A stretch of DNA of 64,000 nucleotides from Leifsonia tongyongensis (lineage in GTDB: Bacteria > Actinomycetota > Actinomycetes > Actinomycetales > Microbacteriaceae). The stretch lies in NCBI RefSeq assembly GCF_010686705.1, contig NZ_JAAGWY010000001.1, positions 744,001 through 808,000 of the forward strand, read 5' to 3'. A program made the translations under genes and the position numbers. The notes beneath the pieces are model-generated. The model made no database searches and was not told the origin of the DNA. It saw nothing but the letters and a program-made list of their open reading frames with translations. Within the stretch, counting starts at the first letter, position 1. Each line of letters starts with the position of its first letter. Positions 51,092 through 59,865 of the stretch are shown in pieces.

Positions 51092-51892
51092 TCAGTGGTC
51101 CAGCAGCCGGGCCAGGAACTCTCTGGTGCGAGGCTGACTCGGATTGTTGAAGATCACATCCGGCGTGCCCTCTTCCAGAATGCGGCCGCCGTCCATGAAG
51201 ACCACACGGTCGGCGACTTCTCTGGCAAATCCCATTTCGTGCGTGACCACCAGCATGGTCATCCCCTCGTTCGCAAGAGATCGCATGACCGTCAGCACCT
51301 CGCCGACGAGTTCGGGGTCCAGCGCCGAGGTCGCCTCGTCGAAGAGCATGATGCGTGGATTCAGTGCAAGCGCACGTGCGATGGCCACTCGCTGCTGCTG
51401 TCCGCCCGACAGGTTCGCCGGAAACGCTCCCTCGTGGTCGCCGAGGCCCACTGTCTTGAGCAGTGCCCTGGCCTTCTCGGTGGCTTCTGCCTTGCTGAGC
51501 CCTTTTGTCTTGACCTGCGGGAAGACGACGTTCCGAAGGGCCGTCATGTGAGGAAAGAGGTTGAAGTGCTGGAACACCATCCCGACCTCCTGGCGAAGGT
51601 GGGCCGTCGAACGAGCGAGCTCACGTCTCTCCCGCTTCGCGCTGCCACCTCTCTGGGTGACCATCCCCTCAACGAGGATCTCTCCGTGCTGGATCTGCTC
51701 GAGTCCCGCGACGCACCGCAGCAGCGTGCTCTTGCCGCTTCCACTCGCGCCGATCAGGACCACGACGCTTCCCACGGCAACCTCGAGATCGGTTTCGTGG
51801 AGCACGGTCCGACTGCCGTAGGCCATCGTCACGTTACGCAGTTCGATCGCGTCGGTTTCCGTGATCACTGCTGTTGCCTCTTGCACGCTCAT
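51092..51892 (-). CDS. Amino acid ABC transporter ATPase (GlnQ type)
   Basis: The 266-residue ATPase has Walker [11 protein letters not shown]-loop [13 protein letters not shown], signature [15 protein letters not shown], Walker [17 protein letters not shown] and H-loop VTHEM, with the short C-terminus of polar-amino-acid (PAAT) ATPases. It overlaps the permease gene by four bases. It powers the importer formed with the proteins encoded just upstream. Confidence 0.95.
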   Translation of the reverse strand: MSVQEATAVITETDAIELRNVTMAYGSRTVLHETDLEVAVGSVVVLIGASGSGKSTLLRCVAGLEQIQHGEILVEGMVTQRGGSAKRERRELARSTAHLRQEVGMVFQHFNLFPHMTALRNVVFPQVKTKGLSKAEATEKARALLKTVGLGDHEGAFPANLSGGQQQRVAIARALALNPRIMLFDEATSALDPELVGEVLTVMRSLANEGMTMLVVTHEMGFAREVADRVVFMDGGRILEEGTPDVIFNNPSQPRTREFLARLLDH

Positions 51893-52593
51893 CGAACACT
51901 CGACTTTCTCAATCGCTTTTCCAGCCTGCCGATGCCGCGCGTCAACGGGAACGCGACGATGAAGTACGTCACGGCGAGCAGGGTGTAGACCTCCAGCGGA
52001 CGAAACGTGGAGGTTGCCAATTGCTGTGCCTGGTAGGTGAGTTCGGGAACAGCGATCACCGACAGCAGCGACGAGTCTTTGACAAGACTCACGAACACGT
52101 TGCCCGTCGCGGGGAGCATCGTACGGACAGCTTGCGGAAAGACGACGCTCCAGAACATTGTGATGCGAGAGAGCCCGAGGACGAACGACGCGTCTCGTTG
52201 ACCGATCGGCACCGCCTGAATTCCCCCGCGGAAGATCTCTGCGAGGAACGCACCCGCATTCATCGACAGCGCGACGACACCGGCGGTGATCGGGTCGAGC
52301 GAGATATTGAAGAGGATCGGCACGACGTAGAAGATCCAGATCAATTGCACGAGTGCAGGCGTGGTCCTGAAGAACTCGATGTACACGTACGCGACGCCGG
52401 ACAGGATCTTCTGGTTCGACATCCGGATGGACGCGACGATCAGCCCGATGACATTGCCGAAGATGAGCGCAAGTACCGACACCAACAAGGTGTAGAGCAA
52501 GCCCCGCCCCATGATCTCGAGGGACTGAAGGCTCAGGACGGAGGACCAGTCCCAGGTGTAGCTGGCAGACGTCGCGATCATTGTCTTCACCAT
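51889..52593 (-). CDS. Amino acid ABC transporter permease (HisM/GlnP type)
   Basis: The 234-residue permease has five or so membrane segments and the PAAT motifs [40 protein letters not shown] and [20 protein letters not shown], the last being the EAA-like loop. One permease gene suggests a homodimeric channel. It follows the binding-protein gene by 39 bases. Confidence 0.95.
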   Translation of the reverse strand: MVKTMIATSASYTWDWSSVLSLQSLEIMGRGLLYTLLVSVLALIFGNVIGLIVASIRMSNQKILSGVAYVYIEFFRTTPALVQLIWIFYVVPILFNISLDPITAGVVALSMNAGAFLAEIFRGGIQAVPIGQRDASFVLGLSRITMFWSVVFPQAVRTMLPATGNVFVSLVKDSSLLSVIAVPELTYQAQQLATSTFRPLEVYTLLAVTYFIVAFPLTRGIGRLEKRLRKSSVR

Positions 52594-52632
52594 GTGCCGC
52601 CGGCTGTCCTGGCAGTCGGGTACATCATGCGA

Positions 52633-53454
52633 TCAGCCCTTCAGTGAGTTGGCGACCGTCAGTGTCGAGTCCGCCAGCTTGGTAAGGTCACCGCTGGACT
52701 TCTCGGATGCGATGAATTTGTTGAGCGCGTTGAGGAGCGTCGAGTCGCCCTTGCGTACCGCGAAGGCGATCTGCACGGGGTCAATCCCATTCGGCGTGGT
52801 TGCGTAGTCGGGGATGGAGTTGAGCGCGAACTGGTTCTTGACAGCGGGCGCCAGGTAGCTGGAATCGACCATGACATCCGACCTGCCCGACGTCACCTCA
52901 GTCGCGAGAGTGGCGACCGAAGCGTTCGGCAATGACCGAAGGGTGGCGTTCGGCAGGAGCTGCTTGGTTGCTGCTTCCTCGGCGGAACCGGTAATCGTGG
53001 CGATGGTCACCGAGGACTTGTTCAGATCGGAGAGCTTCGTGAACTTGGAGCCGGCGGGCACGAAGAACATGGCCCCGGCAGCGCTCACCCCGTTGCTGAA
53101 GTCGACGGCTTGCTTGCGCTCGGCTGTGGCATTGATGGGCTGGATGATGTCGTACTTGTTCGACTGAAGACCGGCGACGATCGTTGTGAAGGACGTCGGC
53201 ACGAACTCGATCTTGACGTGGGCGTAGGTACCGAACTTCTTAGCCAGCTCGGCCGAGAACGACGTCCACTGGCCGGTGCTGCTGTCGAGGATCATGAAAG
53301 GCGGTCCGGCCGCCGCACCGACTCGTACGACCGAGTTCGGTGTCAAGGCGCCCGTCGACGATTCAGCGGCGTTCCCCGCTGCGCTGCAGGCGGACATGGA
53401 CAGAATGACGGCCACGGCGGCCACCACAGAGGAAATTCGCTTTGACGATTTCAT
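52633..53454 (-). CDS. Amino-acid-type solute-binding lipoprotein (SBP family 3)
   Basis: The 273-residue lipoprotein has signal peptide SSVVAAVAVILSMSAC with the lipobox Cys at about 23. The SBP_bac_3 fold shows VRVGAAAGPPFMILDSSTGQ and the second-lobe start TIATITGSAEEAATKQLLP. GGAG before ATG 53454 decides the start; the longer open frame upstream overlaps the regulatory region. First gene of the eight-gene operon controlled from the IclR intergenic region. Ligand probably a D-amino acid or N-acyl amino acid, by context only. Confidence 0.92.
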   Translation of the reverse strand: MKSSKRISSVVAAVAVILSMSACSAAGNAAESSTGALTPNSVVRVGAAAGPPFMILDSSTGQWTSFSAELAKKFGTYAHVKIEFVPTSFTTIVAGLQSNKYDIIQPINATAERKQAVDFSNGVSAAGAMFFVPAGSKFTKLSDLNKSSVTIATITGSAEEAATKQLLPNATLRSLPNASVATLATEVTSGRSDVMVDSSYLAPAVKNQFALNSIPDYATTPNGIDPVQIAFAVRKGDSTLLNALNKFIASEKSSGDLTKLADSTLTVANSLKG

Positions 53455-53550
53455 AACTGCTCCAAAGGTTGGATGACGGTTGACGATATGCACCGTGGTT
53501 GTCCGAAACACCACCGCGTGCCGGATACTGCCTTCAGCATGTCGTTCTCT

Positions 53551-53567
53551 GTTCGGTATTACCGAAC
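53551..53567. promoter_or_regulatory. Palindrome GTTCGGTATTACCGAAC, probable IclR operator
   Basis: It is a perfect 8+1+8 palindrome in the 307-base gap between the divergent ABC operon (start 53454) and iclR (start 53762). ACGA follows directly, as in the second copy. Confidence 0.75.
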
Positions 53568-53700
53568 ACGATTCCGTAGAATTGTGTTTGAGTATGAACA
53601 TAGCTCCGGTCGATGTCAACCAGATTTCTGCATATTGCTGGAATGTTTCAGTCCGCTGGGTTTTCTCTGAAGCAGAATTGATCACCCGTGCCGTGGTATC

Positions 53701-53717
53701 GTTCCGTTAGACCGAAC
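53701..53717. promoter_or_regulatory. Second, imperfect copy GTTCCGTTAGACCGAAC
   Basis: It shares both half-sites with the palindrome at 53551 and is also followed by ACGA; the centres are 150 bp apart. It lies 45 bases before the iclR start, consistent with autoregulation. Confidence 0.65.
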
Positions 53718-53761
53718 ACGAGTTTGCGCATACATGCGCCGTTGATGCAAAGGATGCACCA

Positions 53762-54589
53762 GTGGATGATCTCGACCCCCGATACTCGGTACGCAGCGTC
53801 GGAAGAGCAATCGAACTTCTTCAGGAGATCGAGAAGGATCCGACCGGCGCGAACAGCACGGTGACGAAACTCGCACTGTCGGTCGGCATGTCGAAGGGGA
53901 GCGTCTATTCGACACTTCAGACCCTCCTCGCCTACGGCCTGATCACCGACCGCGGCGAGGGAGCCTCGCGCACGTATCGCCTCGGACTCGGCCTCTTTCG
54001 GCTGGGACAGAGCGCGACCAAGCAGTCGACTGTCGCCGACGTGAGCACCCCTGTCCTGTCGTCCCTCATGAGAGCGACGGGCCTGACCTCGCGCGCCGCT
54101 CTGCTCGACGGCGATTGGGCGCTCGTGGTGGCCTGCGTGTTCGCCCCCGGTGCCGTGCGTCTCGACCTGAGGCTCGGTGAGCGCGAGTGGCCCCACTGCT
54201 CGGCCGTGGGGAAGTCACTGATGTCTGCGCTCAGCGACCCGGAGGCCCGACAGATCGTCAGCCGGCTAGGCATGCCCAGACATACGAGACGAACAATCAC
54301 CGACATCGACCAGTTCATCGAGGAACTCGCCATCACGCGCGAACGAGGCTATGCCGTGGATGACGAGGAAGACGCCGACGGCATCGTCTGCATATCTGCT
54401 CCCGTCCTCGATACTCTTGGAAGGCCGTACGCGGCGTTGAGCATCACGGGACTCAAGGCAGACCCGGCCCTGGAAGACACCCACGCCGTCGCCGCTGTGG
54501 TCCGCAGCCACGCTGATACCCTTTCGGCACTCGTGCGAGGCCGCGCCCAGGCGGTGTCCGCACCGGATCGCATCGCTATGGACGCGTAG
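53762..54589 (+). CDS. IclR family regulator of the D-amino-acid operon
   Basis: The 275-residue regulator has an N-terminal winged helix (SVGRAIELLQEIEKD, TKLALSVGMSKGSVYSTLQTLLAYG). The IclR effector domain includes WPHCSAVGKSLMSAL, RERGYAVDDEEDADGIVCIS and PVLDTLGRPYAALSITG. GTG 53762 follows AAAGGA. It diverges from the ABC/D-amino-acid operon across two GTTC-GAAC palindromes, making it the evident local regulator. Its 3' end overlaps the FAD/Fe-S dehydrogenase gene by 14 bases, tail to tail. Confidence 0.93.
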   Translation: MDDLDPRYSVRSVGRAIELLQEIEKDPTGANSTVTKLALSVGMSKGSVYSTLQTLLAYGLITDRGEGASRTYRLGLGLFRLGQSATKQSTVADVSTPVLSSLMRATGLTSRAALLDGDWALVVACVFAPGAVRLDLRLGEREWPHCSAVGKSLMSALSDPEARQIVSRLGMPRHTRRTITDIDQFIEELAITRERGYAVDDEEDADGIVCISAPVLDTLGRPYAALSITGLKADPALEDTHAVAAVVRSHADTLSALVRGRAQAVSAPDRIAMDA

Positions 54590-57395
54590 CCCGGTCGAGC
54601 ACCTGCAGGACGTGTTCGTATTCGCGACCGGTGGCGCGCGTCATTCCGAGTTCGCACGTCCGATTGAGCGAAGCGTAAGCCGAGCCGTCTGCGGCTCGGG
54701 CTTCGACCGCTTCCCGAGCGGTCGCCGACGCGGTGAGCTCCGGATGGAGCATCCCTCGGTCTCCTGCGAATGCGCAGCATCCCCAGTCGACGGGGATCAC
54801 GACATTCTCGGCCGCAGCACTGGCCACGCGGCGAAGTGCCCCGTCGAGGCCGAGGTGGACCGACGAGCAGGTGGGATGGAGCACCACAGACTCGACCTTC
54901 GACCCTCCTCGCGGGAGTCTCGGCAGCACGACCGCATCCACGAAGGCAACCGAGTCGAGGACCTCGATTCCTGTTCCATCGACTGTTTCGAGCAGGACTC
55001 GCAACCCCTCCGTGCAGGAGGACGCGTCGCACACCACGGGGAGCTCCCCGCCGCGAGTCGCCCGCACCAGCGATTCCGCGACGCGTCGTCTCATGACGTC
55101 ATATCCGTCGGTGAGCCCTTTCGATTTCCAGGGCGTTCCGCAGCAGAGGGACGGGATGTCGTCCGGCGTGGAGACGACGACCCCTGCCCGTTCGCACAGG
55201 CGGAGGAACGACTCGCTGACTCCGTCTTCGCCCACCGGGCCGAACATCGTGTTGGTGCAGCTCGCGAAATACACAGCGACGGCGTCTTCGGCCGTGATCG
55301 ATCGGCGGCGTCTTCCCCCTCGGGGGAGCTCGGCCGAGTACTCCGGCACCGTATCCTTCGCGAGAACGGCACGACCGACCCCAGTGGTCGCCAGGGCCAA
55401 CGCAGCCGGCATCGTATCGGCGACAGTCATCGCCACTCCCCCGATCGTGCTCACGGCATCCCAGTGCTTCGAGGCGGTCTTCCAGCCTGCCTGCGCGATC
55501 GGTCCAGCGTTCTCGGCCCGGAGCCGCCGCACGAGGTCGCCGGTATTGATCAGAACCGGACACGCGGTCTGGCACATCCCGTCGACGGCGCAGGTCTCGA
55601 CACCGTCGTACTCGAACTCGTTCTGCAGCTCGTTCACCAGGGCGACATCGCCCGCTGCCGAGGCATCGGCGATCTCACGCCGAAGGACGATCCGCTGACG
55701 TGGCGTAAGAGTGATGTCGCGGCTTGGACATGCAGGCTCGCAGTACCCGCATTCAACGCAGCGATCCACCTCGAGTTCGACGGTTGGAGCGCTCTTCAGG
55801 TTGCGGATGTGCGCATCAGGGTCACTGTTGATCAGGACGCCAGGATTGAGGAGACCCGCCGGGTCGAGGAGGCGCTTGAGCTCACACATCACGCTGTAGA
55901 GCTCTTCGCCGTACTGGCGGCTCACGAACGGCGCCATGATCCGACCCGTGCCATGCTCGGCCTTGAGTGTGCCACCCTGGGCGAGGACGAGTACGACCAT
56001 CTCCTCGGTGAAGGCTTCGTAGCGGGCGAGCGACTGAGGATCGTCGAAGCGCTCGTTGAGCATGAAATGGATGTTGCCATCCTTCGCATGGCCGAAGATG
56101 ACCGAGTCCTCGTACTCGTACTCGTCGAACAGCCGGGTCAGCTGTGCGCAGGTCTCGTGCAGGCGTTCGACGGGAACGGCGATGTCTTCGAGCAGGGCGG
56201 TCGTCCCTGACGGGCGACTACCGGCCACCGACGTGTAGAGACCTTTGCGAAGGTGCCAGAGCTGGGCTCGCCGTGCATCATCGACGCTGAGTTCGACTGG
56301 TGCTGCGAGGCGGAGTGACCCGAAGAGCGCAGGTGCCTCGCGGAGACGCACTGACAGGTCGTCCTCAGTCGACTCCTGGTATTCGACGAGCAGCGCAGCG
56401 TGGTCGATTACGAGAAGTGTGCGCAGTTCCTCGGTCGCCTCCGGATCGCGCTGAGCCACCCGAAGACTCGTCGCGTCCAGCAACTCGACCGTCGCGAACC
56501 CCGCTGCGACGAGGGCCGGCAACGCGCCGGTGGCGGCCGCGAGATCGGGGAACACCAGCAATCCGGTCGCGACGTGATGCTTGATCGGAACGGTGTTGAA
56601 TGTCGCCTCCGAGACGAACGCGAGTGTCCCTTCGCTCCCGATCACGAGATGCTCGAGGATGTCGACCGGCCGATCGAAGTCGACGAACGAGTTCAGGCCG
56701 TAGCCCATCGTGTTCTTGATGGAGTAGAGCGACCTGATCGTCTCGAGCGAGCCGGCGTTGCCACGCACGCGGTCCCGGAGTCGTTCGAGACCCGCGTAGA
56801 GCGCAGGCTCGGTCGACTTCAGCCGGTCATCCGCATCCACCGCCCCGGTGTCGACGACGGTGCCGCTCGGCAGGACGAGGACAGCCGAATCGAGTGTGCG
56901 ATACGTGTTCGCGACGATCCCGCATGCCATCCCGGAACTGTTGTTCGCAACGACCCCGCCGATCGTGCAGGCGATCTCGCTGGCCGGGTCGGGTCCGAGC
57001 TTGCGTCCGTGGCGGGCGAGTCGCGCGTTCACCATTCTTACGGTGGCACCGGGGCCGGTGCGAACGCGACTACCACCATCGAGCACCTCGATGGATCGAA
57101 AGTTTCGCCGCGTATCCACCAGGACTCCGGCTGAACCGGCCTGACCGCTCAAGCTCGTGCCACCAGACCGGAACGTCATCGGAACCCCTCGTGCACGACT
57201 CACTGCGAACAGCGCCGCAACCTGGGCGCTCGTAGAGGGGGATGCGACGGCCTGGGGGGTGAGGAGATAGTGGGAGGCATCGTGTGCGAGCGCGAGGCGG
57301 TCCGTCGCCCGCGCGGCGACGGGCACTCCGCTCTCTTCGATCGCGGCGATCAGCGCCGGATCGGCCGGGCGCAGCCGGGGGTCAGCGATACTCAT
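54576..57395 (-). CDS. FAD-linked and Fe-S-containing 2-hydroxyacid dehydrogenase (GlcD-GlcF fusion type)
   Basis: The 939-residue protein joins three parts. First is a PCMH-type FAD domain (about 40-260; MTFRSGGTSLSGQ, CTIGGVVANNSSGM) with its C-terminal cap (to about 530; FGHAKDGNIHFMLN, AEHGTGR). Next comes a ferredoxin-like region with RCVECGYCEPACPSRD and DGMCQTACPVLIN. Last is a cysteine-rich CCG domain (YFASCTNTMFG, SLCCGTPW, VDWGCCAFAG). The layout matches D-lactate/glycolate/D-2-hydroxyglutarate dehydrogenases that pass electrons to the membrane quinone pool. It diverges from the second iclR gene across a likely operator and so probably belongs with the FAH and SDR genes. Confidence 0.93.
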   Translation of the reverse strand: MSIADPRLRPADPALIAAIEESGVPVAARATDRLALAHDASHYLLTPQAVASPSTSAQVAALFAVSRARGVPMTFRSGGTSLSGQAGSAGVLVDTRRNFRSIEVLDGGSRVRTGPGATVRMVNARLARHGRKLGPDPASEIACTIGGVVANNSSGMACGIVANTYRTLDSAVLVLPSGTVVDTGAVDADDRLKSTEPALYAGLERLRDRVRGNAGSLETIRSLYSIKNTMGYGLNSFVDFDRPVDILEHLVIGSEGTLAFVSEATFNTVPIKHHVATGLLVFPDLAAATGALPALVAAGFATVELLDATSLRVAQRDPEATEELRTLLVIDHAALLVEYQESTEDDLSVRLREAPALFGSLRLAAPVELSVDDARRAQLWHLRKGLYTSVAGSRPSGTTALLEDIAVPVERLHETCAQLTRLFDEYEYEDSVIFGHAKDGNIHFMLNERFDDPQSLARYEAFTEEMVVLVLAQGGTLKAEHGTGRIMAPFVSRQYGEELYSVMCELKRLLDPAGLLNPGVLINSDPDAHIRNLKSAPTVELEVDRCVECGYCEPACPSRDITLTPRQRIVLRREIADASAAGDVALVNELQNEFEYDGVETCAVDGMCQTACPVLINTGDLVRRLRAENAGPIAQAGWKTASKHWDAVSTIGGVAMTVADTMPAALALATTGVGRAVLAKDTVPEYSAELPRGGRRRRSITAEDAVAVYFASCTNTMFGPVGEDGVSESFLRLCERAGVVVSTPDDIPSLCCGTPWKSKGLTDGYDVMRRRVAESLVRATRGGELPVVCDASSCTEGLRVLLETVDGTGIEVLDSVAFVDAVVLPRLPRGGSKVESVVLHPTCSSVHLGLDGALRRVASAAAENVVIPVDWGCCAFAGDRGMLHPELTASATAREAVEARAADGSAYASLNRTCELGMTRATGREYEHVLQVLDRATRP

Positions 57396-57412
57396 ATTCC
57401 AACTTTCGGAAT
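57396..57412. promoter_or_regulatory. ATTCCAACTTTCGGAAT, probable second IclR operator
   Basis: ATTCC and GGAAT form an inverted repeat with a 7-base spacer, immediately upstream of the dehydrogenase ATG (57395) and 55 bases before the iclR start (57468). TTCC-GGAA half-sites resemble known IclR-family operators. Confidence 0.6.
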
Positions 57413-57467
57413 TGTGGTCAGACTGATGAAACTCTTGCTAGCATAGCGCCTGACGAGGAGGAGACCC

Positions 57468-58247
57468 ATGCCAGACAGGCCATCGGCCACCGACGGGGAA
57501 GAGCGGCTGGTCGGAGCAGATCGCGTGCTGTCCGTCCTGGTCGAGCTCGCGGGCCTTTCCCATGGCGCCTCGCTCGATGAGATGGTGCAGCGCACGCGCA
57601 GCCCGAAGGCGACCGTGCATCGTGCGCTTGCGTCGCTTCGACGCGCCGGGCTGGCGAAACAGGATGCTCGCGGCCACTACATCCTGGGCGATGAGTTCCT
57701 GCGACTCGCCTTCGCCCATCATGAAGCGAGACCCGAGCACATCCGTGTGCGGCCGATTCTCGACCGACTCTCCGAACGGTTCAGCGAGACGATCCACTTC
57801 GCTGTCCTCGATGGCTACGACGTCGTCTATCGCGAGAAGGTCGACCCGACCTCGGGGGCTGTTCGACTGTCGTCCACGATCGGCGGGCGCAATCCCGCCC
57901 ACTCCACCGGGGTGGGCAAGGCTTTGCTGGCGACGCGTCTTCATTCGCTCGCCGACGTCGAAGCATGGATCGGCGATCGCACACTCGAGCAGCGAACCCC
58001 CCGCACAGCAACCAGTGCTCCCGAGCTCCATCGGCGGCTTGCCGAAACCCGCGAGCGAGGGTTCGCGGTCGATGACCAGGAGAACGAGGCGGGGATCAAC
58101 TGCGTCGCAGTCCCGCTGTATCTTGCATCGCCGAGCGAGCCGTCCGGTGCGGTCAGCGTCAGCGCTGTGGCCTATCGCACACCCCTCGCCGACCTCATCG
58201 GCGCAATCGATCAGATCCACGACATCATCCGCGAAGGGACATCATGA
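57468..58247 (+). CDS. IclR family regulator (deoxysugar-type operon)
   Basis: The 259-residue regulator has a winged helix (GADRVLSVLVELAGLSHGAS, RSPKATVHRALASLRRAGLAKQ). Its effector domain contains GGRNPAHSTGVGKALLATRL and ETRERGFAVDDQENEAGINC. GAGGAGGAG precedes ATG 57468. Its stop overlaps the FAH-hydrolase start (ATGA), so regulator and enzymes are one unit, with the Fe-S dehydrogenase divergent. The effector is presumably a 2-keto-3-deoxy sugar acid, by analogy with KdgR-like IclR proteins. Confidence 0.93.
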   Translation: MPDRPSATDGEERLVGADRVLSVLVELAGLSHGASLDEMVQRTRSPKATVHRALASLRRAGLAKQDARGHYILGDEFLRLAFAHHEARPEHIRVRPILDRLSERFSETIHFAVLDGYDVVYREKVDPTSGAVRLSSTIGGRNPAHSTGVGKALLATRLHSLADVEAWIGDRTLEQRTPRTATSAPELHRRLAETRERGFAVDDQENEAGINCVAVPLYLASPSEPSGAVSVSAVAYRTPLADLIGAIDQIHDIIREGTS

Positions 58248-59104
58248 AACTCATTCGTATCGGTCAAGCCGGCGCCGAGAAGCCCGGCGCACTCATCGAC
58301 CAGACCACGTACATCGACCTCTCCGATGTCGTCAGCGATTTCGATGAGACATTCTTCGGCTCCGGTGGCCTGGATCGCATCCGCCCAGTCGTCGCCGAAC
58401 GGGCAGCATCGGGCCTCGCGACGCCCATCGGTTCGCAGCGCATCGGGGCACCCATTGCACGCCCGCACCAGATTCTCTGTGTCGGCCTGAACTACAGCGA
58501 CCACGCGGCTGAGACCGGCCAGGCCGTACCGAGCGAGCCGATTCTTTTCACGAAATCGCCCAATACGCTCGTCGGGCCGTACGACGAGGTGCGAATCCCA
58601 CGCGGAGCCACGAAGACCGACTGGGAGGTCGAACTCGGCATCGTCATCGGAAAGCGCACCAGCTACCTCGAGTCCGTCGATGACGCCAAAGACGCAATCG
58701 CCGGCTGGCTCCTCGTGAACGACGTCTCCGAGCGCGCCTTCCAGATGGAGCGCAACGGACAGTGGCTGAAGGGCAAATCCGCAGAGACGTTCAATCCAGC
58801 CGGGCCATGGCTGGCCACCCCCGACGAGATCGACGACGTGCGGTCGCTCGACATGTGGCTTGACGTCAACGGCACCCGCAGGCAGACCGGCTCGACCTCG
58901 ACGATGATCTTCGATCCGTATTTCATCGTCCACTACATTTCGCAATTCCTGGTGCTCGAGCCCGGTGACCTCATCAACACGGGCACTCCGCCCGGTGTTG
59001 GTATGGGCTTCACCCCGCAGATCTGGCTGAACGCAGGCGACGTGATGGAACTCGGCATCGACGGTCTGGGCACTCAGCGACAGAACGTGATCGCACCACG
59101 ATGA
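58244..59104 (+). CDS. Fumarylacetoacetate-hydrolase-family enzyme (2,4-diketo-3-deoxy-fuconate hydrolase-like)
   Basis: The 286-residue protein begins KLIRIGQAGAEKPGALIDQT, the start typical of the FAH subgroup that includes 2,4-diketo-3-deoxy-L-fuconate hydrolase. The metal ligands are in DWEVELGIVIGK (Glu pair) and the later Asp in WLLVNDVSERAFQME; LEPGDLINTGTPPGVGMG closes the active site. With the SDR it would form the last two steps of the non-phosphorylative L-fucose/L-rhamnose route, giving pyruvate and lactate. It is the second gene of the iclR unit. Confidence 0.9.
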   Translation: MKLIRIGQAGAEKPGALIDQTTYIDLSDVVSDFDETFFGSGGLDRIRPVVAERAASGLATPIGSQRIGAPIARPHQILCVGLNYSDHAAETGQAVPSEPILFTKSPNTLVGPYDEVRIPRGATKTDWEVELGIVIGKRTSYLESVDDAKDAIAGWLLVNDVSERAFQMERNGQWLKGKSAETFNPAGPWLATPDEIDDVRSLDMWLDVNGTRRQTGSTSTMIFDPYFIVHYISQFLVLEPGDLINTGTPPGVGMGFTPQIWLNAGDVMELGIDGLGTQRQNVIAPR

Positions 59105-59132
59105 AGACATCCCCGACGGAAAGGAACCCACG

Positions 59133-59807
59133 ATGAGGACAGCAGTTGTCACTGGTGGTGCAAGTGGTCTCGGTGCCGCTACCGCCGAACGCCTTCGTAG
59201 CGACGGTGTGACCGTCGTGACACTCGATCTGGCCGGCGATGCCGACATCCATCTCGATGTCACCGACACCGCCGCCCTCGCCGACGCGGCAGCAACGATC
59301 GGACCCGTCGACATCCTGGTGAACTCCGCCGGAATCGTCGGACCGAACAAGCCGCTGCTCGACAGTTCGGCCGACGAATGGCGCCGGGTATTCGACGTCA
59401 ACGTACTGGGCACGGTCGCGACCATGCAGGCCTTCGTACCCGGGATGGTCGAACGCGGTTGGGGACGAGTCGTCAATTTCGCCAGCATGGCAGGCAAGGA
59501 CGGCAACCCGAATCTCTCCGTCTATTCGGCTTCCAAGGCCGCCGTCATCGCGCTGACGAAGTCGGCCGGCAAAGAGCTCGCCACCAGTGGGGTGCTGGTG
59601 AACGCCATCGCTCCGGCCGTCTTCGCGACACCGATGAACGACTCGACCGCCCCTGACGTGCTGGCACACATCACGAGCCTCATCCCGATGAAGCGTGTCG
59701 GCCGACCCGAAGAGGTCGCATCGCTTGTCGCGTGGCTCACCTCAGACGGTGTCAGCTTCTCAACGGGCGCGGTCTACGACATCAGCGGCGGGCGCGCAAC
59801 GTATTGA
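59133..59807 (+). CDS. Short-chain dehydrogenase/reductase (2-keto-3-deoxy-fuconate dehydrogenase-like)
   Basis: The 224-residue SDR has the NAD motif TGGASGLG (about 7-14), the acidic DLAG after strand 2 indicating NAD preference, NSAGI, catalytic Ser in NFASMAG, and YSASK with Tyr and Lys. It is slightly short but complete, ending GAVYDISGGRATY. GGAAAGGAA precedes ATG 59133, 28 bases after the FAH gene. Context suggests oxidation of the C4 hydroxyl of 2-keto-3-deoxy-fuconate or -rhamnonate. Confidence 0.92.
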   Translation: MRTAVVTGGASGLGAATAERLRSDGVTVVTLDLAGDADIHLDVTDTAALADAAATIGPVDILVNSAGIVGPNKPLLDSSADEWRRVFDVNVLGTVATMQAFVPGMVERGWGRVVNFASMAGKDGNPNLSVYSASKAAVIALTKSAGKELATSGVLVNAIAPAVFATPMNDSTAPDVLAHITSLIPMKRVGRPEEVASLVAWLTSDGVSFSTGAVYDISGGRATY

Positions 59808-59816
59808 TGAACTGGT

Positions 59817-59858
59817 CCCCGGTGGGGCAGGTTGGGGGGATTCACCGCCCCACCGGGG
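59817..59858. terminator. Bidirectional hairpin between convergent operons
   Basis: CCCCGGTGGGGC (59817-59828) pairs perfectly with GCCCCACCGGGG (59847-59858) across 18 bases, midway between the SDR and nagB stops. The symmetry serves transcripts from both sides. Confidence 0.75.
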
Positions 59859-59865
59859 GATCTGG

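Noticed and set aside
54612-56210. 532-codon plus-strand frame opposite the FAD/Fe-S dehydrogenase
   Set aside because: Antisense of a well-conserved gene with all Cys motifs; composition is shadow-like.
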